A stretch of 6,548 bases of DNA from an uncultured Candidatus Woesearchaeota archaeon. GTDB lineage: Archaea; Nanobdellota; Nanobdellia; Woesearchaeales; 21-14-0-10-32-9. The DNA lies in NCBI GenBank assembly GCA_903891505.1, contig CAITEO010000064.1:1-6548 (forward strand). Reading direction: 5' to 3'. The first letter of the stretch is position 1. Every line of letters begins with the position of its first letter. Shown in pieces: positions 1 to 6,330 of this stretch. The position numbers and the translations under genes were made by a program. The notes under the pieces were generated by a model. The model did no database searches. It was not told the origin of the DNA and saw only the letters and a list, made by a program, of their open reading frames with translations.

Positions 1-72
1 CCACACAAAACAAAATTGCGAGACTTTGTTTTCATTTAATTTTTTTAGAAAAATTCATTCTTCTCTTTTTCT

Positions 73-2193
73 CTACAACGTTCTTTGTCCGTCTTTATCT
101 ACTTTTCCAGGAATGTATTCTGGCTCCTTCAAAGTTTTTGGCTCGTTTGACGTCTCAGAATAATCTGGTTTGAGTGATTTCGAACTATGCACGAATTCTC
201 TTTGATGTTTCTTCTCCTCTTTCTTTTCGTTTCCTTTCGCATCTTTTCCAGACGAAGTTTCCACTCCACTCTCATCCGTTTCCTTCTCAGTTTTTTTATC
301 GGTCACTCTCGTTCCCGATTCCCTCTGGGACTCAAAGAAATCCTTGATCAAACTCTCGTACAAAATCGTCGTCTTCAAGTTCCAAGATGGCGGGAAACAT
401 CGCATGTATTGTGGCCATGCATATCGTTCATCTAAAAATACAATTACTCCTCGATCCGTCTCCGATCTTATGCATCGTCCTGCACTTTGAAGTGTCCTGT
501 TGAATGCAGGGAAGACGTAGCCGTAGTCCCATCCTTTTTGGAATTTTTTATCATAATATTCTATGAGAGCTTTTGTTTCAAGATCTGGGCGTTGAAGTGG
601 AAGTCCAACTATGACTACTCCTTTCAAGAAATCACCAGGGAGATCTATTCCTTCTCCGAAGCTTCCTGATGTGCAACCAAGTAAAACTGCGCCTACGTTC
701 TTGTATGATTTGTATTTTTCAAGGAGCTCTTCTTTCTCCCCTTTTGTAAGTCCTTGTTTTTCAAGGAACACGGTCTTTGAGCATTCTTGCATGTAATTAT
801 AGACGTCATCTCGCATTTTGAAGCTCGGAAAGAACACTGCGCTGTTTCCTGGAATTGTGTTAACTATTTTTGTAATGATTGTTCCCATTTCTTTGTATTG
901 ATACTCTGATCTTTCTGTGAACTTCGTACTCGTCTTTGGAACAATGATTGAGAGTTTATTTTTTTCAGGGAACGGACTTTTGAGAGTCATCTCTACTGTG
1001 TTTTCCTCTTGGAAGCCGAGAACTTCTCTATACATTGATGTTGGTGTTAATGTTCCTGACATCAAAATCACGGATGATGATGCTTCAACAACTGGTTTGC
1101 TAATAACGCTTGGATCTAGGCACTTGTAATTTAGAACTAGGATTTCTTCTTTGAAGCCTTTTACTTTTGAAAATATTCTTGTGAATCCTTCGACCTCATC
1201 TGGCCATGCTTCAAGGAAACTTGCAACGACACCTATGTATGATTGCTTCTGATCTTTTCTTACATCATTTGCTATCTCCATGAAAAAATCTATAATTGTA
1301 TAATAATCCTCAATCTTATTGACTTTTTCGATGAAGTCTTCTCTTTTTATGTACACTTCATCTTCTCGTTCATCAAGCTGCGCGAAGTATTCTTCAAGTA
1401 TTGTCTGCATTCGTCTTAGTATCTTTATCGCTCGTGTCTGCTCATAATGCTCAGCTTCCGATATTGCACGTCTAATTATTATGCTAGATAACCTTTCGCT
1501 TGCAAGATCTCGTATTCTTGCTGGAAGATTGTGTGCTTCATCAACTATTATTACAGCATTATTTAGCTCTTTGCCTATCTTTGTTAAGAACGATTGTCTG
1601 ATTTTAGGATGGAACATATAATAATAATCAGCAACTATTATGTTTGAATCCTTGCCAACAAACATAGATATTTCGTAAGGACACACCTTGTGTTTTTCGG
1701 ATATGTTAATAAGATTTGATGTTGTAACAGGACTATCAACTACAAGTTCAGAGACTGCTGCTTTCGCATCAAACGACAAAGACTCTTCATGCTTTAAATT
1801 TGAGTAGAAGTCACATCTATTATCTTCACGAAGTGCCCTGCAATACTCCTGGAATTCTCTTGATGGAAGTGTCGCAACACCCTCTTGAAGACACATGTGT
1901 TTCTTTCCTATTATATCAACACCTATGATTTTTACATTGTGTTTATTTCTGATGTCGCGGATTGTATCCATCGCGATTTTGTGCTGAGTATGCATTGATG
2001 TTAGAAAGAAAATTGTTTTTCCATTCTTGAGCGTCTCGGCGAGGCTCGGCGCGATACTCGCAGCAGTTTTTCCGAGGCCTGTTGGCGCATGAACTATGAG
2101 GTTAGAATTATTCTTAACAGCATCCGCGACCGCGTCAAGCAACACATCTTGGATTTCCCTAATATTTGCATGCGGGAACAAAGAAGTTGACAT
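73..2193 (-). CDS. XPD/Rad3-family Fe-S superfamily 2 DNA helicase
   Basis: Predicted ATP-dependent 5'-3' DNA helicase of the XPD/Rad3 (DEAD_2) family, which in archaea is linked to DNA repair; acts in the cytoplasm on DNA. The 706-residue protein has a Q-like region near R12-Q15, Walker A HAPTGLGKT (35-43, K42), Walker B DEAH (218-221), SGTLTP (379-384), motif V GSFGEGID (510-517) and motif VI QSAGRCIR (569-576). Four cysteines between Walker A and B (C101, C118, C127, C171, the last in a typical CPYE) are the expected 4Fe-4S ligands, and an Arch-like helical region follows DEAH at about 230-350. The helicase core ends near residue 620, close to the size of archaeal XPD. The last 86 or so residues are a Lys/Glu/Ser-rich, low-complexity and probably disordered tail. 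The ATG at 2193 is supported by a TATA box about 26 bp upstream (leaderless). DinG is a less likely alternative. Family assignment is firm; the precise role is inferred. Confidence 0.93.
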   Translation of the reverse strand: MSTSLFPHANIREIQDVLLDAVADAVKNNSNLIVHAPTGLGKTAASIAPSLAETLKNGKTIFFLTSMHTQHKIAMDTIRDIRNKHNVKIIGVDIIGKKHMCLQEGVATLPSREFQEYCRALREDNRCDFYSNLKHEESLSFDAKAAVSELVVDSPVTTSNLINISEKHKVCPYEISMFVGKDSNIIVADYYYMFHPKIRQSFLTKIGKELNNAVIIVDEAHNLPARIRDLASERLSSIIIRRAISEAEHYEQTRAIKILRRMQTILEEYFAQLDEREDEVYIKREDFIEKVNKIEDYYTIIDFFMEIANDVRKDQKQSYIGVVASFLEAWPDEVEGFTRIFSKVKGFKEEILVLNYKCLDPSVISKPVVEASSSVILMSGTLTPTSMYREVLGFQEENTVEMTLKSPFPEKNKLSIIVPKTSTKFTERSEYQYKEMGTIITKIVNTIPGNSAVFFPSFKMRDDVYNYMQECSKTVFLEKQGLTKGEKEELLEKYKSYKNVGAVLLGCTSGSFGEGIDLPGDFLKGVVIVGLPLQRPDLETKALIEYYDKKFQKGWDYGYVFPAFNRTLQSAGRCIRSETDRGVIVFLDERYAWPQYMRCFPPSWNLKTTILYESLIKDFFESQRESGTRVTDKKTEKETDESGVETSSGKDAKGNEKKEEKKHQREFVHSSKSLKPDYSETSNEPKTLKEPEYIPGKVDKDGQRTL

Positions 2194-2210
2194 AGAGATA
2201 AGAAATGAGC

Positions 2211-2226
2211 TTTTTTATATAAATTT
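2211..2226 (-). promoter_or_regulatory. TATA box of the helicase gene (leaderless)
   Basis: Read on the minus strand, this AT-only stretch holds the palindromic core TTTATATAAA (2223-2214). Its centre lies about 26 bp upstream of the A of the helicase ATG at 2193, the normal archaeal TATA-to-start distance, so transcription should begin at or within a few bases of the start codon. No Shine-Dalgarno-like sequence sits before this ATG. Because the core is palindromic, its direction must come from the flanking BRE. Confidence 0.7.
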
Positions 2227-2227
2227 A

Positions 2228-2246
2228 GTGGAGAAATATAAAAAAA
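2228..2246 (+). promoter_or_regulatory. BRE/TATA element of the lipoprotein gene
   Basis: The plus strand has a purine-rich BRE-like stretch (GTGGAGAA) followed directly by AATATAAAAA, centred about 30 bp before the ATG at 2270. This predicts a start of transcription within roughly 0-5 nt of the ATG. The centre of this box lies only about 20 bp from the centre of the oppositely directed helicase TATA box, so the two pre-initiation complexes may compete for space. Confidence 0.62.
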
Positions 2247-2269
2247 GAAGCGAAAGAAAAAAAATATAA

Positions 2270-2593
2270 ATGCGCAATACTTTGATTGCATCTATGAACA
2301 AACTAGTGTTAGGCATTATTTTTGTACTTCTTTTAACCGCAACAGCCTGCACAAAAGATCCTACGAGACAAGATAAAAATGGAGTTATGATTATATACTC
2401 TCATGCGGGAGATTTTTACGAGCCAACCCCTGCAGAGCAATGTAACCAGACAATTCAACAACTTGAAGAATATAATATGCATACTGGCTGTGAACTGATA
2501 TCTGGCGAGAAAGTTGAGATGTCAAAATGCCAAAGGAATCCTGTTTTAGGAACTTGTTATAAATGCACGATTAAATGCGACCTCCCGTCTTAA
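2270..2593 (+). CDS. small cysteine-rich putative lipoprotein, unknown function
   Basis: I do not recognise this 107-residue protein. It has a signal peptide with basic R2 and K11, a hydrophobic core (about 12-22, KLVLGIIFVLL) and a lipobox-like TATAC ending at C27, so it is probably exported and lipid-anchored at the outer face of the membrane. The mature part is about 80 residues and contains six further cysteines (C58, C74, C87, C96, C99, C103), an even number that would suit three disulfides. The C-terminal CYKCTIKC cluster could alternatively bind a metal. The start at 2270 is chosen because a TATA box lies about 30 bp upstream. An in-frame ATG at 2294 (M9) would give a more compact signal peptide but has no ribosome-binding site. 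It is the only plus-strand gene here, divergent from the helicase and convergent with aspS. The gene call rests on the promoter plus the signal peptide. Confidence 0.72.
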   Translation: MRNTLIASMNKLVLGIIFVLLLTATACTKDPTRQDKNGVMIIYSHAGDFYEPTPAEQCNQTIQQLEEYNMHTGCELISGEKVEMSKCQRNPVLGTCYKCTIKCDLPS

Positions 2594-2606
2594 AAAACAA
2601 AAAAAA
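2592..2606 (-). terminator. oligo-T terminator of aspS
   Basis: On the minus strand, starting 9 nt after the aspS stop codon, the sequence reads T8-G-T6 with no GC hairpin before it. Runs of T on the coding strand are sufficient for intrinsic termination by archaeal RNA polymerase. The tract overlaps the TAA stop codon of the convergent lipoprotein gene, so the aspS transcript should end within or just at the end of that gene. Confidence 0.72.
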
Positions 2607-2615
2607 GTCAGAACC

Positions 2616-4322
2616 CTACTTTCGTATGTCCAAGCCTAGTTCATCCATTTGCTTCTTGTCAATAAAGCTTGGTGATCCATCCATTGGGCATTCCGCATTC
2701 TTGTTCTTTGGGAACGTGATGACTTCACGAATATCATTCGTTCCAGCCATTAATGCGACTAGTCTATCAAGTCCTAGTCCCATTCCTCCGTGAACTGGCG
2801 CGCCGTATTTGTATGCTTCGAGTAAGAATCCGAACTTTTCTTTTGCTGACTCTTCATCTATTCCGATGAATGCCATTATTCTTTTCTGAAGTTCAGGGTT
2901 ACTAACTCTAATTGATCCTGACCCTAGTTCAAAGCCATTCATTGCAAGATCATATAAATCTCCTGTAACGTCACCCGGTCTTTTTTCAAAATCAGTTACG
3001 AACTCTTTGTTCGGCATTGAGAACATGTGATGTTCTGGTTCCCATATTTTTTCATCTTCATTCCAAGAGAATAATGGAAAGTCAACTATCCAACAGAGTT
3101 TGAACTCGTCTTTCTTGACCATGTCAAATTTGTCTCTTAAGTAATTTCTTACCTGGCCAAGTGAAGTCTCGGTTATCTTTCGTTTGTCCGCTACAAATAG
3201 TATTGTTGCTTTATCTCTTGCACCTAAGTGTTTTATTAACTCATGCTGTTCGCTTTCTGAAAAGAACTTCGCGACCCCAGATTCTAGTTTGATATCTGCT
3301 ACTTTTGCGTATGCAAGACCTTTAGCTCTATAAATTTTGACTAAATTTGTCATCTCATCTATATCTTTTCTTGTGAGTTCATGATCAACAACTATGCATT
3401 TTACAACTTCTGATGTTTTGAATGCTTCGAACGTTGAATTCTTCGCGAGAACAGTCACATCTTGTAGTTCAAGTCCAAATCTTATATCTGGTTTATCAGA
3501 GCCGAATCTAGACATTGCTTCTTTGTATGTGAACGTTGGGAATTTTTCAAGATCGTACTTCATTGTTTTTTTGAATATATGTCTGTATAATCCTTCAATG
3601 AAGTCCCTAATTTCGCTAGATGTCATGAAACTTATTTCCATATCTATCTGAGTATGTTCTGGTTGCCTATCTATTCTTAGATCTTCATCTCTGAAACATC
3701 TCGCAAGCTGGAAGTATCTATCAACCCCTGCAATCATAAGTATCTGCTTATAGAGCTGAGGTGATTGCGGGAGTGCGTAGAATTTACCTTTGTTAACTCT
3801 GCTTGGAACAACGTAATCACGCGCTCCTTCTGGAGTTGATTTTACGAGTATCGGTGTTTCAATCTCCATAAAATTATGGCTATTCAAGTATTCACGCGCA
3901 GCCATTGCAACATCATGTCTAAGCTTGAGTTTTGCTACGACTTCTTCGCGCCTAATATCGAGGTATCTGTACTTTAGCCTCATTTCCTCTGATGCATTAT
4001 CATCAATAGGCATTGGCTCCGCTGGGTTTATTAGTTCAGCGTTTGTTACATGAACCTCTATTTCTCCTGTTAGAAGCGCCTTGTTCGGAACTTCTTTCTT
4101 CGTAACTTTTCCTGTGACTTTTATTACTGATTCCTTCCTGAGCTGGAGGTCTTTTAGAACATCTGTATCTAGAACTATTTGTGTTCTGCCGTATCTATCG
4201 CGCAGATCAACGAAGTTAATGTTACCATGCTGCCTAATTGAGTGAACCCAACCGGCAAGGGTAACGCTCTTTCCAACGTCGCTAGCTCTTAGTTCTCCGC
4301 ATGTATGTGTTCTGTAATGCAT
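2616..4322 (-). CDS. aspS: aspartyl-tRNA synthetase, bacterial type with GAD insertion
   Basis: Class IIb aminoacyl-tRNA synthetase that activates aspartate with ATP and charges tRNA-Asp in the cytoplasm. The 568 residues show an N-terminal OB-fold anticodon-binding domain (about 1-105, with GWVHSIRQHGNINFVDLRDR at 24-43), the catalytic core starting with RYLDIRR (119-125), STPEGARDY (162-170), ALPQSPQLYKQ (183-193), motif 2 FRDEDLR (210-216) followed by RQPEHTQID, and motif 3 GLDR (517-520). A GAD-type insertion lies at roughly 275-400. The insertion, the RQPE(F/H)TQID string and the length mark it as the bacterial/organellar form, not the shorter (about 430-residue) archaeal/eukaryotic form. 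H32 occupies the position where bacterial discriminating enzymes usually have Leu and non-discriminating ones His, so it may also charge tRNA-Asn; that is an inference. The ATG at 4322 has GAGG 7 nt upstream and TATA candidates further up. The gene looks intact. Confidence 0.97.
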   Translation of the reverse strand: MHYRTHTCGELRASDVGKSVTLAGWVHSIRQHGNINFVDLRDRYGRTQIVLDTDVLKDLQLRKESVIKVTGKVTKKEVPNKALLTGEIEVHVTNAELINPAEPMPIDDNASEEMRLKYRYLDIRREEVVAKLKLRHDVAMAAREYLNSHNFMEIETPILVKSTPEGARDYVVPSRVNKGKFYALPQSPQLYKQILMIAGVDRYFQLARCFRDEDLRIDRQPEHTQIDMEISFMTSSEIRDFIEGLYRHIFKKTMKYDLEKFPTFTYKEAMSRFGSDKPDIRFGLELQDVTVLAKNSTFEAFKTSEVVKCIVVDHELTRKDIDEMTNLVKIYRAKGLAYAKVADIKLESGVAKFFSESEQHELIKHLGARDKATILFVADKRKITETSLGQVRNYLRDKFDMVKKDEFKLCWIVDFPLFSWNEDEKIWEPEHHMFSMPNKEFVTDFEKRPGDVTGDLYDLAMNGFELGSGSIRVSNPELQKRIMAFIGIDEESAKEKFGFLLEAYKYGAPVHGGMGLGLDRLVALMAGTNDIREVITFPKNKNAECPMDGSPSFIDKKQMDELGLDIRK

Positions 4323-4329
4323 TTTATAT

Positions 4330-4333
4330 CCTC
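4330..4333 (-). promoter_or_regulatory. possible Shine-Dalgarno GAGG before aspS
   Basis: On the minus strand GAGG stands 7 nt before the aspS ATG, a good match and spacing for pairing with the CCUCC end of 16S rRNA. It is the only gene in the window with a convincing ribosome-binding site and would be useful only if transcription starts upstream of it, that is, from the distal of the two TATA candidates. Confidence 0.45.
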
Positions 4334-4339
4334 TAAATA

Positions 4340-4387
4340 TCTAATATATTATCTTATCCTCCAAGAATCCCTGATTGATATAAATAG
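4340..4387 (-). promoter_or_regulatory. aspS promoter region with two TATA candidates
   Basis: Two TATA-like boxes face aspS. The proximal TAATATATTA (4351-4342) is centred about 25 bp from the ATG and is preceded by purine-rich GGATAAGA, predicting a leaderless start. The distal CTATTTATATC (4387-4377) is centred about 59 bp away and would give a leader of about 30 nt that includes the GAGG. Which is used cannot be told from sequence; both could be. Confidence 0.55.
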
Positions 4388-4433
4388 TTTACGAAGAAAT
4401 ACTGCTTTTATAGGTTCTATGTTTGTGATCTGT

Positions 4434-4979
4434 TTAGCCCATAGAAACGCTCTTATGAATTTCCCACGTTTTAACAGAATCATTTTCTCCCGTCATCTTT
4501 AGAATCGTAACATTATCAAAAAAACAATCAAAATACTCTTCTTTTCCTTGAATAAAATTCCAGACATCAGTGCATTTTTCGTTACAGTCTTGCGCGAGTG
4601 TAGTATGAAAATGCAATCTCTCCCCATCAAATACGTTCCAAGAGAGCCAATCTATCTTCTTTAGCTCTACTATTAACTCTAAGAACGTTTTCTTAGCTTC
4701 ATCAGAAAGAATTACATTAAGAAATACTGTTTTTGGAAAGAATTTTCCAAATCCGCCGACACGAACAGGTGTTTTCTTATGAGTCTCACAAAACAGCTGC
4801 ACTGATTTATCTACATCATCAATGTTTTTGGTTTCGAAGAAATACTTCAAAGTGAAATGAGTCGCTAAATTCTCTTCTTTTGTTATATTCAAACCAAACT
4901 TTTGATATATTTCATCAACCAAATTATGATGATATTGCTCAACTGGGCCTTTAAGCAAACATTGAATCATATACTTCAT
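4434..4979 (-). CDS. 2H phosphoesterase / 2'-5' RNA ligase-like protein (LigT family)
   Basis: Predicted member of the 2H phosphoesterase superfamily, whose LigT-type members hydrolyse 2',3'-cyclic phosphate ends of RNA or join 2'-5' RNA linkages; cytoplasmic. The two diagnostic motifs are present: HFT (H41-T43) in the strand ATHFTLKYFF and HTTL (H125-L128) in LHFHTTLA, about 84 residues apart. The length of 181 residues is normal for the family. I start it at the ATG at 4979 (MKYMIQCLLKG), which begins directly with the first beta-strand expected for this fold. It has a TATA box (TTTAATAAA, 5009-5001) centred 26 bp upstream. The frame stays open to an ATG at 5024 and a TTG at 5033, but neither has a promoter and the added residues do not look like family sequence. 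No partner gene nearby reveals the RNA substrate. Family call strong; reaction inferred. Confidence 0.88.
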   Translation of the reverse strand: MKYMIQCLLKGPVEQYHHNLVDEIYQKFGLNITKEENLATHFTLKYFFETKNIDDVDKSVQLFCETHKKTPVRVGGFGKFFPKTVFLNVILSDEAKKTFLELIVELKKIDWLSWNVFDGERLHFHTTLAQDCNEKCTDVWNFIQGKEEYFDCFFDNVTILKMTGENDSVKTWEIHKSVSMG

Positions 4980-4999
4980 ACTTTGATTGAATAGCGCCC

Positions 5000-5012
5000 G
5001 TTTATTAAATTG
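5000..5012 (-). promoter_or_regulatory. TATA box of the 2H phosphoesterase gene
   Basis: The minus strand reads CAATTTAATAAAC, centred 26 bp before the ATG at 4979, predicting a leaderless transcript. It lies inside the longer open frame that extends to 5033, and this is the main reason for preferring the shorter start. Confidence 0.62.
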
Positions 5013-5061
5013 TCGAAGAAACATACTAAACAAACACTCAAGAACTAATTTTTCTGATCTT

Positions 5062-5772
5062 TCAAATCTTTTTCTTCTTTGCCGCGGCTATTTTCTCTTT
5101 GAACTTTGATGCAAATCCCTTAGCGCCAGTATGCGCACCTAGTTTAATTCCTTTCGTGCTTCGTTCAAGTCTTTCGTCAGCGCGGTCAACAAGTTTTACC
5201 CATTCTTTGCTGAATTCTCTCATGACAACATCCATGTTTTCAGTTTTGTTACCGAACTTGCTAAAGTAGACAAGAGTTTCTATTGATTCTTCCTCTTTTG
5301 GCTCTGGCGCTTTTGCAGGATATCCTACAGTTATGAGTGCTTGAACCCGAACTCCATCAGGAACACGGAATCTGTCTGCTATGACTGTCTCTTCAAATGA
5401 GCCTATCCAGCACGCACCAAGGCCTAAATCGTGTGCTGCGAGAAGTATATTTTGTATTGCTGCTGCGCAATCCTGTATTACATATAGTCTTTCTCCTCGA
5501 AGTCCATATGTCATCTCTACTCTCTCTGCATCCCCGCAGACAATTATAACAAGTGGTGCCTCTGCTATCCAGTACTGATTCATGCAAATCTCAGGGAGCT
5601 GTTTTATATCTTCTCTTTCAGTTAGAAGTATGAATCTGTAAGCTTGCAAATTGCCCGAACTCGGAGCTTTAGATGCTGCCTCCATTAGGTATGCAATCTT
5701 ATCGAACTCGACTTGTCTTTCCCTGTATTTTCGGCAGCTTCGTCTCGTTTTTATGCAGTCAAATGTCTCCAT
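5062..5772 (-). CDS. nitroreductase-family flavoprotein with basic C-terminal extension
   Basis: Predicted FMN-dependent NAD(P)H oxidoreductase of the nitroreductase superfamily; the physiological substrate cannot be read from sequence. Core signatures are the N-terminal FMN-phosphate motif RRSCRKY (10-16), APSSGNLQAYRF (36-47), the segment APLVIIVCGD (72-81), the helix QDCAAAIQNILLAAHDLGLGACWIGSFEE (100-128) and ALITVGYPAKAP (145-156). The core ends near residue 175. About 60 more residues follow: a charged helical stretch (FSKEWVKLVDRADERLER), then a Gly/Lys/Ala-rich end finishing in KKKK. This tail is not part of the standard fold and could bind nucleic acid or membrane; that is speculation. 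The ATG at 5772 is supported by a TATA box about 29 bp upstream with no leader. The gene lies 82 bp before the 2H gene, which has its own promoter, so an operon is not required. Confidence 0.92.
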   Translation of the reverse strand: METFDCIKTRRSCRKYRERQVEFDKIAYLMEAASKAPSSGNLQAYRFILLTEREDIKQLPEICMNQYWIAEAPLVIIVCGDAERVEMTYGLRGERLYVIQDCAAAIQNILLAAHDLGLGACWIGSFEETVIADRFRVPDGVRVQALITVGYPAKAPEPKEEESIETLVYFSKFGNKTENMDVVMREFSKEWVKLVDRADERLERSTKGIKLGAHTGAKGFASKFKEKIAAAKKKKI

Positions 5773-5794
5773 TAATCAAATCAGAAGAAAAGAA

Positions 5795-5809
5795 GTTTAT
5801 ATATTTAAC
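5795..5809 (-). promoter_or_regulatory. TATA box of the nitroreductase gene
   Basis: The minus strand reads GTTAAATATATAAAC, centred about 29 bp before the nitroreductase ATG at 5772. It sits inside the 63-bp gap after the zinc-ribbon gene, so the nitroreductase should have its own leaderless transcript. Confidence 0.68.
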
Positions 5810-5835
5810 TAAAGAAGATAGATATTTACTTCAAC

Positions 5836-6309
5836 TTATTTCAGTCTCGCACCACACATGTGACAAAAGTTGCTGTTGGAATAATGATTTGTGCCGCATG
5901 TTGGGCATGAAATTATGTTTGGAGTTTGCGAAGCGCTCTGTGATCTACTTTGCTGACTACTTTGCGTTGAGTGAGCACCTTGAGTTGTTTTGTTTTCTAT
6001 TGTTCTCATTGCTTGCTGTTTCTCTCTCATCACTCTTTCTCTTTCCTCAGCAGTAATATTAACATCGGCTTTGAGCCCGAGGCCAAACAGTCTACTTTCT
6101 TTTTCAACTTTTAATTTAGATTCTTTCTTCTCTATTTTGTCCCTAGTGATAAATCTTGTAACAATTTTGAATATGCCAAATGCTATCAACGCTATGCCTA
6201 CCCAAAAGAACAAAGCGAGCCCTTTTCCTCCCCTATTTTGAACATACCTAGCGAAAAGCGAGATTATAGGCCCTATTACAAGATATACCCACCCACTAAT
6301 CTTGACCAT
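5836..6309 (-). CDS. two-TM protein with C-terminal zinc ribbon, unknown function
   Basis: This 157-residue protein has two hydrophobic segments (about 4-20 and 31-51) joined by a short basic loop (RYVQNRGGKG). A charged, probably helical region (about 56-107) follows, then a Ser/Gln/Thr-rich linker (about 108-132), and it ends in a zinc ribbon, CPTC-x10-CHMC (C135, C138, C149, C152). The likely topology is a membrane hairpin with the linker and zinc ribbon in the cytoplasm, since the basic residues follow the second segment; this is inferred. Membrane-anchored zinc-ribbon proteins of this form are common in prokaryotes and mostly uncharacterised, with the ribbon probably a protein- or nucleic-acid-binding module. 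The ATG at 6309 is chosen over an upstream in-frame TTG at 6330 because a TATA box (CTATAAATAG) is centred about 28 bp upstream of it. The TTG lies between box and ATG, upstream of the predicted transcript start. Confidence 0.82.
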   Translation of the reverse strand: MVKISGWVYLVIGPIISLFARYVQNRGGKGLALFFWVGIALIAFGIFKIVTRFITRDKIEKKESKLKVEKESRLFGLGLKADVNITAEERERVMREKQQAMRTIENKTTQGAHSTQSSQQSRSQSASQTPNIISCPTCGTNHYSNSNFCHMCGARLK

Positions 6310-6330
6310 TTGTAAATGTTTCTTGGACAA

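Noticed and set aside
1..35. Possible start of another minus-strand gene (ATG at 35, reading MKTKSRNFVLC to the window edge)
   Set aside because: Only 11 codons are visible, there is no TATA box about 27 bp upstream and no good ribosome-binding site, so chance cannot be excluded.
187..1129. Several 60-82 codon plus-strand frames opposite the helicase gene
   Set aside because: They are antisense to a gene with complete helicase motifs, lack promoter signals and have Ser/Phe-rich shadow composition.
4305..4502. 65-codon plus-strand open frame covering the aspS upstream gap
   Set aside because: It overlaps the aspS start and 2H end on the other strand, and the plus-strand TATA-like ATATAAAT at 4378 lies downstream of its ATG.
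4980..5033. N-terminal extension of the 2H protein to an ATG at 5024 or TTG at 5033
   Set aside because: The added residues precede the first strand expected for the fold, and the TATA box for the 4979 ATG lies within this stretch.
5673..6056. 127-codon plus-strand open frame across the nitroreductase/zinc-ribbon gap
   Set aside because: It is antisense to two well-supported genes and crosses the nitroreductase promoter. Its Phe/Leu/Ser-rich composition is what the reverse of AT-rich genes yields.
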